A DNA stretch of 64,000 bases from Streptomyces rhizosphaerihabitans (GCF_025399795.1 NZ_JAODTZ010000009.1:178241-242240), one strand, 5' to 3'; counted from the stretch's first letter, positions 34,992 through 44,182 are shown. Program-made: numbers and translations. The notes: generated by a model not told the origin, from the letters alone.

Positions 34992-35721
34992 CGCTCTCGA
35001 TCCGCCGGGCGAGCGAGTCGTCGCCCAACTGGTCGAGGTTGCGGCACAGCACCACGGACCCGCCGGTGGCGAGCGGCGCGTAGAGCCCCGCGGCCAGGCC
35101 CGCCCAGGTGTCGTACGAGAGCGCCGACAGGATGCGTGAACCGGGCCCCGTCAGATCCAGCCCGGGGGCATCGGCGCGGGCCTGCTCCACGACCTCCGCG
35201 CCCGTGTACGCGGCCCCGGCGACGATCAGCGCCTGCTCCTCCGGATCGACCGGCGCGTACGGCGCGAACCGGTCGCCCTGGCTCGGTACCTCCACGGCGT
35301 AGTCGGCGTAGCCCACGGGCGGTGTCTGGAAACGGCGGCCGAGCGGCGCGAGCGAGAGGGCGACGCGCTCACCGGAACAGGCGAGCCCGGCCTCGAACCG
35401 CCCGGGGCCCGCGACGACGTGGTCGGCGGCGGCCGGGTCGCCCCCGACGTCCGCGACGACGCCCACCGAGGAGCAGGCGAGCAGCCACACCGCCGTCTGC
35501 CAGTGCGCGGGCAGCAGCAGCGCGACCCGCTCGCCGGGCTCGGCGGACAGCTCGCCCTGGAGCAGGTTGGCGGTCTTGGCCACCCAATTGGCGAAGGTGG
35601 CCACGGACAATTCGACCCGTTCGCCCGTCGCGTCGTCGTAGAAGGTCACCAGAGGACGCGCCGGGTCCTCGGAGAGCGCGGATCGCAGCAGGTCGGCGGG
35701 GGTGCGGTCGGTGGCTTTCAC
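34951..35721 (-). CDS. TIGR03089 family protein (truncated AMP-binding-like)
   Basis: 256 residues. It resembles the first part of an acyl-adenylate synthetase: VTFYDDATGERVELSVATFANWVAKTANLL, LLPAHWQTAVWLLACSSVGVV, then SYDTWAGLAAGLYAPLATGGSVVLC. The ATP-binding P-loop and C-terminal lid of true adenylating enzymes are absent, so it is probably not an active ligase. The family is restricted to actinobacteria. Start GTG at 35721. The last ten codons lie in a repeat array. Confidence 0.8.
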   Translation of the reverse strand: MKATDRTPADLLRSALSEDPARPLVTFYDDATGERVELSVATFANWVAKTANLLQGELSAEPGERVALLLPAHWQTAVWLLACSSVGVVADVGGDPAAADHVVAGPGRFEAGLACSGERVALSLAPLGRRFQTPPVGYADYAVEVPSQGDRFAPYAPVDPEEQALIVAGAAYTGAEVVEQARADAPGLDLTGPGSRILSALSYDTWAGLAAGLYAPLATGGSVVLCRNLDQLGDDSLARRIESERVTATARQGLQG

Positions 35722-35825
35722 GCGCGCAAGCGTACGCGGGGGCGCCGCGCGGCACGGACCGAGCGCGCCACCGGTTCGGCGGAGCGCGTCCGACGGTCCG
35801 TCAATTCCGCGATGGACAGATATGT

Positions 35826-37247
35826 ATGACTATGTCCAGGATCAGGAGCATGCGTGGATTCCTTGCTTCCTCGGTCGGCGTCACCTGCGCGGCCGCTCTC
35901 GCCCTTCCGCTCGCCCTGCCCGCCTCCCCGGCACAGGCCGGGCCGTCGGCGGTGACATCCGAGGCCGCCGCCCCCGGCAGCACCCAGTCCCTGCCCCTCG
36001 TCCCGCTCGCCGGTGAACGGGCCCTCGGCCCAGCCACACCCGAACAGGGCCTCGCCCGCCGGAGCGTACGGCCGTTCTCCCTGGTCGGAGTCGTCTGGGA
36101 CGACCCGAACACTGAACTGAACGGCCGTGTCCAGGTCCGCACCCGGGAGACAGGCACCGGCCACTGGTCGGGCTGGCAGGACGTCGAGACCCACAACGAC
36201 GAGCACGCCGCAGACCCGGACACCCCCGAAGGCGCGTCGCGCCGGGTGCACGGCTCCACCGCCCCCCTGTGGGTGGGCGACTCGGACGGCGTCGAAGTAC
36301 GCGTCGACGCGGAGCAGGCGGTGCGAGAAGCCGCGGACAGCCCTGAGGAGGGCGCGCGGGAGAGCCCGGGGGAGGAACGCGTGGCCGCCCCGGCGCACTC
36401 CCCGCTGCCCGGCGGCCTGCACCTCGAACTGGTCGATCCCGGCGGGGATCCCCCGCACCCGGACGCCCGGACGGCCGGGCGGGCCGGGGGCGCGCCCTCG
36501 GGTGTGCGCGCGAAGGGCGTGCACGCGGGCGCGCCGGACGGCGACATGGGTGCGGGCGCCACCGAGATCACCGCGCTCTCCCGGGAGGAGACGGAACGCG
36601 CGTACTTCCCCGACGACATGGCCGAGCAGCGCGCGATGCCGTACATCGGCCCTCGTCCCCGCATCATCACGCGCCGCGGCTGGGGCGCGAACGAGAACCT
36701 GCGCGAGCGCGGATTCCTCTACACGAAGTCGGTCAAGGCGGCCTTCGTGCACCACACGGCGTCGGGCAACAAGTACAGCTGTTCGCAGGTCCCTTCGATC
36801 ATCCGCAGTATCTACCGCTACCACGTGGTGAGCAGCGGCTGGCGTGACATCGGCTACAACTTCCTCGTCGACAGGTGCGGAAACATCTACGAAGGCCGGG
36901 CCGGAGGCGTCGCCAAGGCGGTCATGGGCGCCCACACCCGCGGGTTCAACACGAACAGCATGGGGATCGCCGTGATCGGCACTTTCGGCAGCACGAAGCC
37001 GACCGACGCCGCGCTCAAGGCCATCTCCCGGCTCACGGCGTGGAAACTCGGCCTCTACGGTGCCAATCCGCGTGGCAAGACATACCTGAAGTCGGCCGGT
37101 GGCAATCTCTACCGAAAGGGAAAGAACGTACGACTGAATGTGATCTCCGGCCATCGGGACGGGTTCGCCACGGAGTGCCCCGGACGGCTCCTCTACGGCA
37201 AGCTCGGCTCGGCCAGGACGACGGCGGCCCGCTACCAGGGCCGGTAG
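35826..37247 (+). CDS. Secreted N-acetylmuramoyl-L-alanine amidase / peptidoglycan recognition protein
   Basis: 473 residues. Signal peptide to about residue 38 (ASPAQAG), an Asp/Gly-rich middle region (about 60-265) with an Ig-like half (GVVWDDPNTELNGRVQVRTRE), then an amidase_2/PGRP domain (about 280-470). Zinc ligands appear as HHTAS, HRDG and ECPG, with Y and the motif YNFLVDRCGNIYEGRAGG. It should cut stem peptides from muramic acid in the wall. Start is uncertain: ATG 35826 gives a positively charged signal peptide; ATG 35850 is possible. Between GT/LCP genes and manC. Confidence 0.88.
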   Translation: MTMSRIRSMRGFLASSVGVTCAAALALPLALPASPAQAGPSAVTSEAAAPGSTQSLPLVPLAGERALGPATPEQGLARRSVRPFSLVGVVWDDPNTELNGRVQVRTRETGTGHWSGWQDVETHNDEHAADPDTPEGASRRVHGSTAPLWVGDSDGVEVRVDAEQAVREAADSPEEGARESPGEERVAAPAHSPLPGGLHLELVDPGGDPPHPDARTAGRAGGAPSGVRAKGVHAGAPDGDMGAGATEITALSREETERAYFPDDMAEQRAMPYIGPRPRIITRRGWGANENLRERGFLYTKSVKAAFVHHTASGNKYSCSQVPSIIRSIYRYHVVSSGWRDIGYNFLVDRCGNIYEGRAGGVAKAVMGAHTRGFNTNSMGIAVIGTFGSTKPTDAALKAISRLTAWKLGLYGANPRGKTYLKSAGGNLYRKGKNVRLNVISGHRDGFATECPGRLLYGKLGSARTTAARYQGR

Positions 37248-37254
37248 GCAGGAC

Positions 37255-37299
37255 CCGGAACAGGCCCGGCCGGCACGGCGCGGGCCGGGCCGGTTCCGG
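37255..37299. terminator. Terminator after the amidase gene
   Basis: A 7-base-pair outer and 9-base-pair inner stem separated by one mismatch (37255-37271 with 37283-37299), 11-base loop. Confidence 0.7.
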
Positions 37300-37435
37300 C
37301 AGGGATCACCTGAAGTCACGACGAAGGCCCGTCGAAGGACACCGCACGGCCATCGAAGGCGCCATCGAACGGTCTGCATACACTGGCCGGCCGAAAGACA
37401 GTTCGGCCGGTCCCGGCAGGAAGCAGAGACGACAG

Positions 37436-38518
37436 GTGACAGAAGCGATCCTCCTGGTCGGCGGCAGAGGCACCCGGCTGCGCCCTCTCACGGTGCACAC
37501 ACCCAAGCCGATGGTCCCGGCGGCCGGGGTCCCCTTCCTCACGCACCAGCTGGCGCGGGCGCGCGCGGCGGGCGTCCAGCACATCGTGCTGGCGACCTCC
37601 TACCTCGCCGAGGTCTTCGAGCCGTACTTCGGTGACGGTTCCTCGCTGGGCCTGCACATCGAGTACGTCACCGAGGACGAGCCGCTCGGCACGGGCGGCG
37701 CCATCCGCAACGTGGCGTCCCGGCTGCGCTCGGGCCCCGACGACCCGGTCCTGATCTTCAACGGCGACATCCTCACGGGCCTGGACATCCCGGCGCTGGT
37801 GGCGACCCACGAGACGACGGGTGCGGATGTCTCCCTCCACCTCACCCGGGTGGAGGACCCGCGCGCGTTCGGCCTGGTCCCCACCGACGCCACCGGGCGC
37901 GTCACGGCCTTCCTCGAAAAGCCGCAGACCCCCGAGGAGATCGTCACCGACCAGATCAACGCGGGGGCGTACGTCTTCCGCCGTTCGGTCATCGACACGA
38001 TCCCCGAGGGCCGCCCGGTCTCGGTCGAGCGTGAGACCTTCCCGGAGCTCCTGGCCACCGGCGCCCACCTCCAGGGCATGGTGGACTCCACCTACTGGCT
38101 GGACCTGGGCACCCCTCAGGCCTTCGTCCGCGGCTCGGCCGACCTGGTGCTGGGCCGCGCTCCGTCCCCGGCCGTCCCCGGCCGCTGCGGTGACCGTCTG
38201 GTCCTGCCCACGGCCACGGTGGCCCCCGACGCCAAGCTCACCGGCGGCACGGTGGTCGGAGAGGGCGCCCGCATCGGCGAAGGCGCCCGGATCACCGGCA
38301 GCACCGTTCTGGCCGGCGCCGTCGTCGAGCCCGGCGCAATCATCACCGACTCCTTCATCGGCGTCGGTGCCCGTATCGGCGAACGCACCGTCCTCACCGG
38401 CACGGTCATCGGCGACGGCGCGGTCGTCGGCCCCGACAACGAACTCCGCGAGGGAGTCCGCGTCTGGTGCGACGCCCGCATCCCGGGAGCGACCCTGCGC
38501 TTCTCGTCGGACCAGTAG
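37436..38518 (+). CDS. manC: Mannose-1-phosphate guanylyltransferase (GDP-mannose pyrophosphorylase)
   Basis: 360 residues. A nucleotidyltransferase domain (1-235): ILLVGGRGTRLRPLT is the signature, then GTGGAIRN, FNGDIL, FLEKP and NAGAYVF. A left-handed beta-helix of hexapeptide repeats (about 260-350: VVGEGARIGEGARITGSTVL and onward) follows. With manB and manA in this window it completes the route to GDP-mannose, which feeds protein O-mannosylation in Streptomyces. Sugar preference is inferred from context; glucose-1-phosphate thymidylyltransferases look similar. GTG at 37436 fits the domain start. Confidence 0.83.
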   Translation: MTEAILLVGGRGTRLRPLTVHTPKPMVPAAGVPFLTHQLARARAAGVQHIVLATSYLAEVFEPYFGDGSSLGLHIEYVTEDEPLGTGGAIRNVASRLRSGPDDPVLIFNGDILTGLDIPALVATHETTGADVSLHLTRVEDPRAFGLVPTDATGRVTAFLEKPQTPEEIVTDQINAGAYVFRRSVIDTIPEGRPVSVERETFPELLATGAHLQGMVDSTYWLDLGTPQAFVRGSADLVLGRAPSPAVPGRCGDRLVLPTATVAPDAKLTGGTVVGEGARIGEGARITGSTVLAGAVVEPGAIITDSFIGVGARIGERTVLTGTVIGDGAVVGPDNELREGVRVWCDARIPGATLRFSSDQ

Positions 38519-38536
38519 AAGACCTGTGCGCTGACC

Positions 38537-38571
38537 CCGGTGGGGCTGAAACACGGTTCCAGCCCCACCGG
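38537..38571. terminator. Terminator after manC
   Basis: A 12-base-pair perfect stem (38537-38548 with 38560-38571) with an 11-base loop, 18 bases after the stop. Confidence 0.8.
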
Positions 38572-38659
38572 CGCACTTCCAGCCCCTCCCGCACGCTTTC
38601 CGGCTGCTAGGGGCACGCTTCGGCTGCTTCCCAGACGCATTTTCTGCCACGGAGGCAAG

Positions 38660-38712
38660 ATCCAGCCCCTCCGGCGTTTGAGGAGCGGGGTCTGGGGCGG
38701 AGCCCCAGGGAC
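38660..38712. repeat. Common Streptomyces intergenic palindromic repeat
   Basis: The segment contains CCAGCCCCTCCGGCGTTTG, GAGGAGCGGGG and a hairpin CTGGGGC-GGA-GCCCCAG (38692-38708). I recognise this sequence as one seen many times between Streptomyces genes. Its role is not known. It fills part of the 345-base gap between manC and the convergent glycosylase gene. Confidence 0.7.
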
Positions 38713-38863
38713 GGGTAGGGGCGGAGGGGGCGAGAATCCGCTTGGCCGGGGGGCTCAGCCTCAGGAGGCGGCGGACGCCCCTGGAGATGCCGGACGGCCT
38801 TGGAGTTGGCGGACGGCCGACGGAGTTGGCGCGGCCGACGGCGACGCCAGAAGCCGGGTCCGT

Positions 38864-39889
38864 CTAGAGCCGCCCGATGTCCCCGCGAGGCATCTTCGGC
38901 GAACGCCGCGGCGGCGTACGCCCAGCCAGCAGAATCAGCCGAGCGGCCCGATGCCGCTGCCCGGCATAGGGCTCCAGAAGCTCCAGCATGACGGAGTCGT
39001 CCGCGTCCCGGTCCCCCGCCAGTGCGTACCCGACGATCCCCGGCAGATGCAGATCCCCCACGGTCACGGAATCCGCCGCGCCATGACTGCGCTGCACCAC
39101 TTCCGCGGACGTCCACGGCCCGATCCCGGACACCAGCTCCAGCCGCTGCTGCGCCCGTACGGGATCGAGCCCGACGGCCTCCTCCAGCCGCGCGGCGACC
39201 CGTACGGCCCGCAGAATCGTGGAGGCCCGCTTGTTGTCGACCCCGGCCCGGTGCCACTCCCAGGACGGGATCAAGGCCCAGGTCCGGGGTGCCGGCATGA
39301 CGTACATCCGCTCGGGCGCGGGCCCCGGCGCGGGCTCGCCGAACTTGCGGACGAGCAACCGCCACGCCCGGTACGCCTCGTCGGTGGTGACCTTCTGCTC
39401 CAGGACGGACGGGATCAGCGACTCCATCACGAGCCCGGTCCGCACCAGCCGCAGGCCGGGCCGCCGGTGCCGGGCGAGCGCGACCAGCCGGTGCCGTGGC
39501 TCGAAGGCGTCGGGATCGTCCGCGGCGCCGAGCAGGTCGGGGAGCCGGTCGAGCAGCCAATCGGCGCCCGGCCCCCAGGCCCGGCCCCGGACCGCCCCGC
39601 CGTGCAGCGCGACCCGCAGTGTCCCGGGCCCGGCGGGCGTACGAGCGGTCCGCCACACGGAGCCGTCGGGTGTCGTCCGGAACGTCGGATCGCCGGGTCC
39701 GCGTCGCAGCGGTCCGAGCACGAGCCCGAGATCGAGCGGTCCGTCCGGCGTCCATGACCGAGTGCGTCCGGGCTCGGCCGTCTGGCGGGGCACTCCACCG
39801 GGCACGCCGCCCGGTGCCCCGCCGGGCACCACGACATGCCCGCCGCGCACGGTCGTACGCGTAGGCCGGGGAGCGAAACGTCCAGACAC
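38864..39889 (-). CDS. DNA-3-methyladenine glycosylase family protein (AlkA-like, HhH-GPD)
   Basis: 341 residues. An N-terminal beta-rich part and a C-terminal HhH-GPD domain (about 165-320): SVLEQKVTTDEAYRAWRLLVRKFG, the helix-hairpin-helix LELVSGIGPWTSAEVVQ and the catalytic Asp in VGDLHLPG. It should excise alkylated bases. GTG at 39889 with AGGACC 8 bases upstream. No Ada-type N-terminus. Convergent with manC. Confidence 0.85.
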   Translation of the reverse strand: MSGRFAPRPTRTTVRGGHVVVPGGAPGGVPGGVPRQTAEPGRTRSWTPDGPLDLGLVLGPLRRGPGDPTFRTTPDGSVWRTARTPAGPGTLRVALHGGAVRGRAWGPGADWLLDRLPDLLGAADDPDAFEPRHRLVALARHRRPGLRLVRTGLVMESLIPSVLEQKVTTDEAYRAWRLLVRKFGEPAPGPAPERMYVMPAPRTWALIPSWEWHRAGVDNKRASTILRAVRVAARLEEAVGLDPVRAQQRLELVSGIGPWTSAEVVQRSHGAADSVTVGDLHLPGIVGYALAGDRDADDSVMLELLEPYAGQRHRAARLILLAGRTPPRRSPKMPRGDIGRL

Positions 39890-39989
39890 GAATGAGGTCC
39901 TAGAGATACTCGGCGCGTCCTACGAGAGTAGGCGCTCACCCCACACCAAGGACGCCGGACACCCGCCGAACCACCCCGGACCGACGCCC

Positions 39990-40256
39990 TCGGCGGGTCA
40001 GCGGACTCCGCCGAGTCGGCCGAGGATGTCAGCGGCTGGTCAGTGAACCGCCCTGGGCTGACCGGAGCAGCGCTCTCGGCGGGTCAGCGGGCCTCGCCGA
40101 GCCGGCCGGGAGCGCTCTTGGCGGGTCAGCGGACTTCGCCGGGCCGGCCGGGGGCGTCCTTGGCGGGTCAGCGGACTTCGCCGAGTCGGCCGGGGCGTCC
40201 TCGGCGGGTCAAGCGGGCCTCGCCGAGCCGGCCGGGAGCGGCCCCGACCGGTCAGC
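39990..40256. repeat. Decayed tandem copies of the fbiB 3' end
   Basis: Four or five units of about 41 bases with the core GGCGGGTCAGCGGACTTCGCC and a GAGTCGGCCGG continuation (starting about 39990, 40075, 40117, 40159 and 40201). The unit matches the reverse of the terminal fbiB codons including the stop (GGTCAGCGGACCTCGACGA at the true end). Read on the minus strand each unit carries GAAGTCCGCTGA or a variant, i.e. EVR-stop. Confidence 0.75.
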
Positions 40257-41631
40257 GGACCTCGACGAAGTCGGCAGAGTCCCGCTCGGGCCGGGCCCTC
40301 GGCTCCTCCGCCGCGTGGCCGACGGCCACGGCCCCCATCGGGTCCCAGCCCTCCGGAAGCTCCAGCACCTCGCGTACGACGTCACGGCAGAACATCGTCG
40401 ACGACACCCACGCGGAGCCCAGCCGCTCCCCGGCCAGCGCGACCAGGAAGTTCTGCACGCCCGCCCCGGTGGCGACCACGAACATCTCGCGCTCGGCGCC
40501 GTCCCGTCGTGCATCGCCGTACGTGTGCGACCCGTCCATGACCAGGCACGGCACCACGAGATACGGCGCCCTGCGCAGCACGTCGCCGCGGCGGACCCGC
40601 TTGGCGATGGACTCCTCGCTCTTCGCGTCCCCACGCAGATCCGCGATCCACGCGTCGCGCATGGCGTCGAGCAGCCGCGTCCGCGACTCCTCGGACTCCA
40701 GGAGCACGAACCGCCAGGGCGTGGTGTGGTGCGGCGCGGGAGCGGTCACCGCCGCGGCGACCGCACGGCGTACGGCACCGGGGTCGACGGGCTCGTCGGT
40801 GAAGGCCCGGACGGTACGCCGCTGGGTCACCGCCTCCCGTACCGCCTCCGAGGTGCCCAGCCGGAACATGTCGTCACGCGCGTCACGCACCATCGCCCGC
40901 GCCCCCGCGCCGTCCCCCTCGGTCACCAGGTGCGCGAGCCCGCGCAGGACGGCGACCGGCAGCCCGGAGGACTTGCCCTTGACCAGGTCACCGGCGGCGG
41001 CGAGCTCGTCGGCCGTGGCGACGACGGTCGCGCTGAGCGGATTGCCGTGCGTGTCGGTGCCGCCGCGCAGGTCGTCGAGCACGTGGACGCCCGCGGCGCC
41101 GATGGCGACATCAGTGAGTCCGGTGCGCCAGGGTCGCCCGAAGGTGTCCGTGATCACGACGCCGACGTCGACCCCCAGGGTGTCCCGCAGTCCCGCACGG
41201 ATCGCGTCCGCGGAGGCATCAGGGTCCTCGGGCAGCAACAGCACTGTCCCGGAAGGGGTGTTGGAAGCGTCGACCCCGGCGGCGGCCATCACCAGGCCCT
41301 GTCGGTTCTCGACGATCCGCAGCGCGCCGCGCCGTGCCACGACGCGGACGGTCTCGGCATCGATGGCAGCCTCGCGGTCGGCGGCCTCGACCATCCGGCC
41401 CTCGGCCTTCGACACGATCTTGGAGGTGACGAGGAGCACATCCCCGTCGACGAGCCCGGGCTCGGCCGCCGCGATGAGCTTCGCCAGGTCGTCCCCCTGG
41501 CGCACCTCGGGAAGTCCGCCCAGCGCCCAGACCCGGTAGCCCGCGTCGGAGGGCCGTCCGGGGTGTTCCCCGTCGGTGTGCCGTCCCGAGCGCCCTCCGT
41601 CGGAGGACATCGCTCCGTCCACGGTGTTCAC
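40252..41631 (-). CDS. fbiB: Coenzyme F420-0:L-glutamate ligase, two-domain FbiB type
   Basis: 459 residues. The CofE-like ligase domain (about 30-255) adds glutamates to F420-0: [43 protein letters not shown]. The C-terminal nitroreductase-like FMN domain (about 265-455: [43 protein letters not shown]) makes the FbiB form typical of actinobacteria, which reduces the dehydro precursor. GTG at 41631 overlaps the fbiA stop (GTGA), so both are coupled. Its 3' end is followed by decayed tandem copies of itself. Confidence 0.92.
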   Translation of the reverse strand: MNTVDGAMSSDGGRSGRHTDGEHPGRPSDAGYRVWALGGLPEVRQGDDLAKLIAAAEPGLVDGDVLLVTSKIVSKAEGRMVEAADREAAIDAETVRVVARRGALRIVENRQGLVMAAAGVDASNTPSGTVLLLPEDPDASADAIRAGLRDTLGVDVGVVITDTFGRPWRTGLTDVAIGAAGVHVLDDLRGGTDTHGNPLSATVVATADELAAAGDLVKGKSSGLPVAVLRGLAHLVTEGDGAGARAMVRDARDDMFRLGTSEAVREAVTQRRTVRAFTDEPVDPGAVRRAVAAAVTAPAPHHTTPWRFVLLESEESRTRLLDAMRDAWIADLRGDAKSEESIAKRVRRGDVLRRAPYLVVPCLVMDGSHTYGDARRDGAEREMFVVATGAGVQNFLVALAGERLGSAWVSSTMFCRDVVREVLELPEGWDPMGAVAVGHAAEEPRARPERDSADFVEVR

Positions 41632-42611
41632 GACGCCCGTACCTCCTCCGCCAGAGTCAGCGCCTCACGTGCCATCCGCGCCGTCGCGTCGAGGTCGGAC
41701 ATCATCAGCGGTACGGCCCGGCAGCGGATGCCGGCCGCCTCGACACGCTCCACGGCGGAGGCGTCGACCGTGTCGACGAGCCAGCCGTCGAGGAGGCCGG
41801 AGCCGTAGTGCTCGGCCACCGCGGCGGCGGTGGACTCGACGCCCACCGCGGCCAGTACCTTGTCGGCCATGCCGCGCACCGGCGCGTCGCCGACAATGGG
41901 GGAGAGGCCGACGACGGGCACGCCCGCCTCGGCGATGGCCTCGCGGATGCCGGGCACGGCGAGGATCGTGCCGACGGAGACGACGGGGTTGGACGGCGGG
42001 AAGAGGATGACGTCCGCCTCGGCGATGGCTTCCAGCACTCCGGGCGCGGGCTTCGCCTGCTCGGCGCCGACCGGCACGATCGCCTCGGCCGGCACGGCGG
42101 CCCGCAGCCGCACCCAGTACTCCTGGAAGTGGATCGCCTTGCGCTCGCCGGCGGCCCCCGCCGGGTCGCCCTCCGGCAGCGTCACGGCGACATGGGTCTC
42201 GACGCGGTCGTCGGACATGGGGATGAGACGCACGCCCGGCTTCCACCGGTCGCACAGGGCCGCAGTGACGGCGCTGAGCGGATAGCCCGCGCCCAGCATC
42301 TGCGTCCGCACGATGTGCGTCGCGAAGTCGCGGTCGCCGAGCCCGAACCACTCGGGTCCGACCCCGTACGCCGCGAGTTCCTCTTTCAGATGGAAGGTCT
42401 CGTCGGCCCGTCCCCAGCCCTGCTCCTCGTTGATGCCGCCGCCGAGCGTGTACATCACCGTGTCGAGGTCCGGGCAGACCTTCAGCCCGAAGAGGTGGAT
42501 GTCGTCGCCGGTGTTGCCGATGACCGTGATGTCCGCGTCCGGCACGGCCCGCTGGAGACCACGCAGGAACCGGGCACCACCGATACCGCCTGCCAGAACC
42601 ACAATGCGCAT
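41628..42611 (-). CDS. fbiA: 2-phospho-L-lactate/phosphoenolpyruvate transferase (CofD/FbiA)
   Basis: 327 residues. It joins the phospho-acid moiety to Fo to give (dehydro)F420-0. The N-terminal phosphate loop [16 protein letters not shown] and [27 protein letters not shown] and the [15 protein letters not shown] segment are diagnostic. ATG at 42611 starts the beta strand; a poor ribosome site suggests leaderless translation. First gene of fbiA-fbiB. Confidence 0.92.
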   Translation of the reverse strand: MRIVVLAGGIGGARFLRGLQRAVPDADITVIGNTGDDIHLFGLKVCPDLDTVMYTLGGGINEEQGWGRADETFHLKEELAAYGVGPEWFGLGDRDFATHIVRTQMLGAGYPLSAVTAALCDRWKPGVRLIPMSDDRVETHVAVTLPEGDPAGAAGERKAIHFQEYWVRLRAAVPAEAIVPVGAEQAKPAPGVLEAIAEADVILFPPSNPVVSVGTILAVPGIREAIAEAGVPVVGLSPIVGDAPVRGMADKVLAAVGVESTAAAVAEHYGSGLLDGWLVDTVDASAVERVEAAGIRCRAVPLMMSDLDATARMAREALTLAEEVRAS

Positions 42612-42699
42612 GGGGTTCAGTCTCGCAGGCGGGTACGACAACGCGTCAGCCGGTTACGAGTCCCGGGTGCCGGCGGCCCCGTGGTCCGGCGCGAACGCG

Positions 42700-43188
42700 T
42701 CACACGGCTTCGGCGACCGCGCAACGCGCCGCGTGCATCGGCATCTCGGTGAGACCCGGGTAATAGACGTGCAGACTGACGGCCGGTTCGAGCGAGTCGT
42801 TGACGACCTCGTGGACATACCCGGGCGCGAACACACGCTGCGCGCCGGAGCTCAGGGCGCAAATGCCGCGCTCGGTGCGTTCGGTCAGCGCGCCGTCCAG
42901 GACGGTCAGCACGCCGGAGGAACCGCCGTGGTCGTGCAGCCCGCTGCCCTGTCCGGGCACCCAGGACAGGAGCCACACCTCGTAGCCGGGCCCCGTGCGC
43001 AGCCGGTGGTACCAGCGCGAGGCGGCGTCGTAGCGGACGAGGTGTTCCCACTGGGAGCGGTCGGCGGCGATGGAGCGCGCCAGGCCGACGAACTCGGCCA
43101 CGGTGGAGGGGTGTTCGCGCGGCGGCTGGAGCAGGTGCGGAACTTCGAGGATGTCGCCGGCGATCTGGAGGTCGCTGTCGCTGTTCAT
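42700..43188 (-). CDS. Cysteine dioxygenase family protein
   Basis: 162 residues, a cupin. The iron ligands are seen as LHDHGG (H85, H87) and HVYYPG (H140). The enzyme oxidises cysteine to cysteine sulfinate, or a related thiol (mercaptopropionate). GAGGAA lies 12 bases before the ATG. It is divergent from whiB. A 178-base leader with two GAATCCCCGCCCC words, preceded by a polycysteine reading frame, strongly suggests control by cysteine charging. Confidence 0.87.
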   Translation of the reverse strand: MNSDSDLQIAGDILEVPHLLQPPREHPSTVAEFVGLARSIAADRSQWEHLVRYDAASRWYHRLRTGPGYEVWLLSWVPGQGSGLHDHGGSSGVLTVLDGALTERTERGICALSSGAQRVFAPGYVHEVVNDSLEPAVSLHVYYPGLTEMPMHAARCAVAEAV

Positions 43189-43366
43189 GGATGCGGTGGT
43201 TCCTCGGCGGAAGAGTGCTGGGGTGTCGCTGGCCGTTCCCGCTCTGGTCAGGGGCGGGGATTCCGCCCGGGTCACGAGCGGGGAGGAGGCCCTGGTGCGG
43301 GCAGTGGCCCCGGTGGGGGCGGGGATTCGCCTCAGTGGCGGCGAGGCAGCCGGAGCGCGGTAGGGC

Positions 43367-43462
43367 TCAACAGCTGAAACAGCAACAACAGCTACAGCGA
43401 ACGTGGGCAGCACCGAGGGACCCGGCGGTGCGGGTCGAGGTGAGTGCCGAGTTCGCGAGCAT
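43367..43462 (-). CDS. Polycysteine leader peptide, probable cysteine attenuator
   Basis: A 31-codon frame upstream of cysteine dioxygenase on the same strand. It ends CSCCCCFSC and stop, seven... of the last nine residues including six Cys; no other Cys occurs before. It is too short for usual gene finding. A consensus promoter places the transcript start at its ATG, so it appears leaderless. In mycobacteria, leaderless polycysteine small frames act as cysteine-responsive attenuators of downstream genes (established); the same function here is inferred. 178 bases separate its stop from the enzyme start. Confidence 0.8.
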   Translation of the reverse strand: MLANSALTSTRTAGSLGAAHVRCSCCCCFSC

Positions 43463-43469
43463 GCCCACA

Positions 43470-43498
43470 AGGACACCGGTTCACACCTCGACTGTCAA
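43470..43498 (-). promoter_or_regulatory. Consensus promoter of the polycysteine leader
   Basis: Minus-strand TTGACA (43493-43498), a 17-base spacer, TGTCCT (43470-43475), then 7 bases to the ATG at 43462. The -35 is perfect; the -10 is partial. Predicted start of transcription coincides with the A of the ATG. Confidence 0.65.
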
Positions 43499-43918
43499 CT
43501 GCATGTCCGGTATGTGGGAGATGTTTCACCTCATCCGGTTCATCTGGCAGGCGAAAGGTTTGTTCAGGAGCCTCCCCGGACACATGGCGCACAACCGGGT
43601 GAACAAACCTCGCCGCGGCCCCGTGATCCAAATGTGATCAGATTCGCTTCGGGGTCCGCGCCGGAACGGGATCGAACTCCTGGACGTCCTCCTCTGTGAG
43701 GAAGAGGGCGTCTGACCTGGACCTCTTGGGCTGTCAGGGTTTATGCCGATTTGAACACTTTCCGCAAAGCCTTGGTTCCGGAGAGTGAATAAGGGGCCCA
43801 ATAGCAGATCTCGGCTTGACTGGCCCGGATCGGCACACTTGTAATTTCACTCGTGTCGTTCAGCCGAAATCGGTAACGGCAGCATCACGGGGACGCGAAA
43901 GACAGACGAGGGGCGCAC
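43499..43918 (+). promoter_or_regulatory. whiB upstream region with candidate promoter at 43816-43845
   Basis: About 420 bases ahead of whiB. TTGACT (43816-43821), an 18-base spacer and TGTAAT (43840-43845) give a plausible promoter 73 bases before the ATG. Bases 43560-43800 have lower GC than coding DNA. In S. coelicolor whiB has two promoters and is a BldD target; exact boundaries cannot be read here. Confidence 0.45.
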
Positions 43919-44182
43919 ATGACCGAGCTGGTGCAGCAACTGCTGGTCGACGACGCGGACGAGGAACTCGGCTGGCAGGAGCGCGCGCTGTGCGCCCAGA
44001 CCGACCCCGAGTCCTTCTTTCCCGAGAAGGGCGGCTCCACCCGCGAGGCCAAGAAGGTCTGCCTCGCCTGTGAGGTCCGCTCCGAGTGCCTCGAATACGC
44101 GCTCGCCAACGACGAGCGGTTCGGCATCTGGGGCGGTCTGTCCGAGCGGGAGCGGCGTCGTCTGAAGAAGGCCGCCGTCTGA
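43919..44182 (+). CDS. whiB: WhiB sporulation regulator (iron-sulfur Wbl protein)
   Basis: 87 residues. Cys25, Cys48, Cys51 and Cys57 hold a [4Fe-4S] cluster; G69-I-W-G-G73 and the following Arg/Lys-rich SERERRRLKKAAV are the turn and DNA-binding tail. Sequence and length match Streptomyces WhiB itself. WhiB acts with WhiA to start sporulation septation in aerial hyphae. The ATG is preceded by GAGGGG. Confidence 0.95.
   Translation: MTELVQQLLVDDADEELGWQERALCAQTDPESFFPEKGGSTREAKKVCLACEVRSECLEYALANDERFGIWGGLSERERRRLKKAAV

Noticed and set aside
39990..40256. CRISPR array
   Set aside because: Units are directly adjoining degenerate copies with no unique spacers, and match the end of the neighbouring gene.
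43846..43862. A BldD-box-like word TCACTCGTGTCG before whiB
   Set aside because: It lacks the central base and one half-site A of the published consensus, so spacing does not fit; BldD control is known for whiB in S. coelicolor but this site cannot be assigned.
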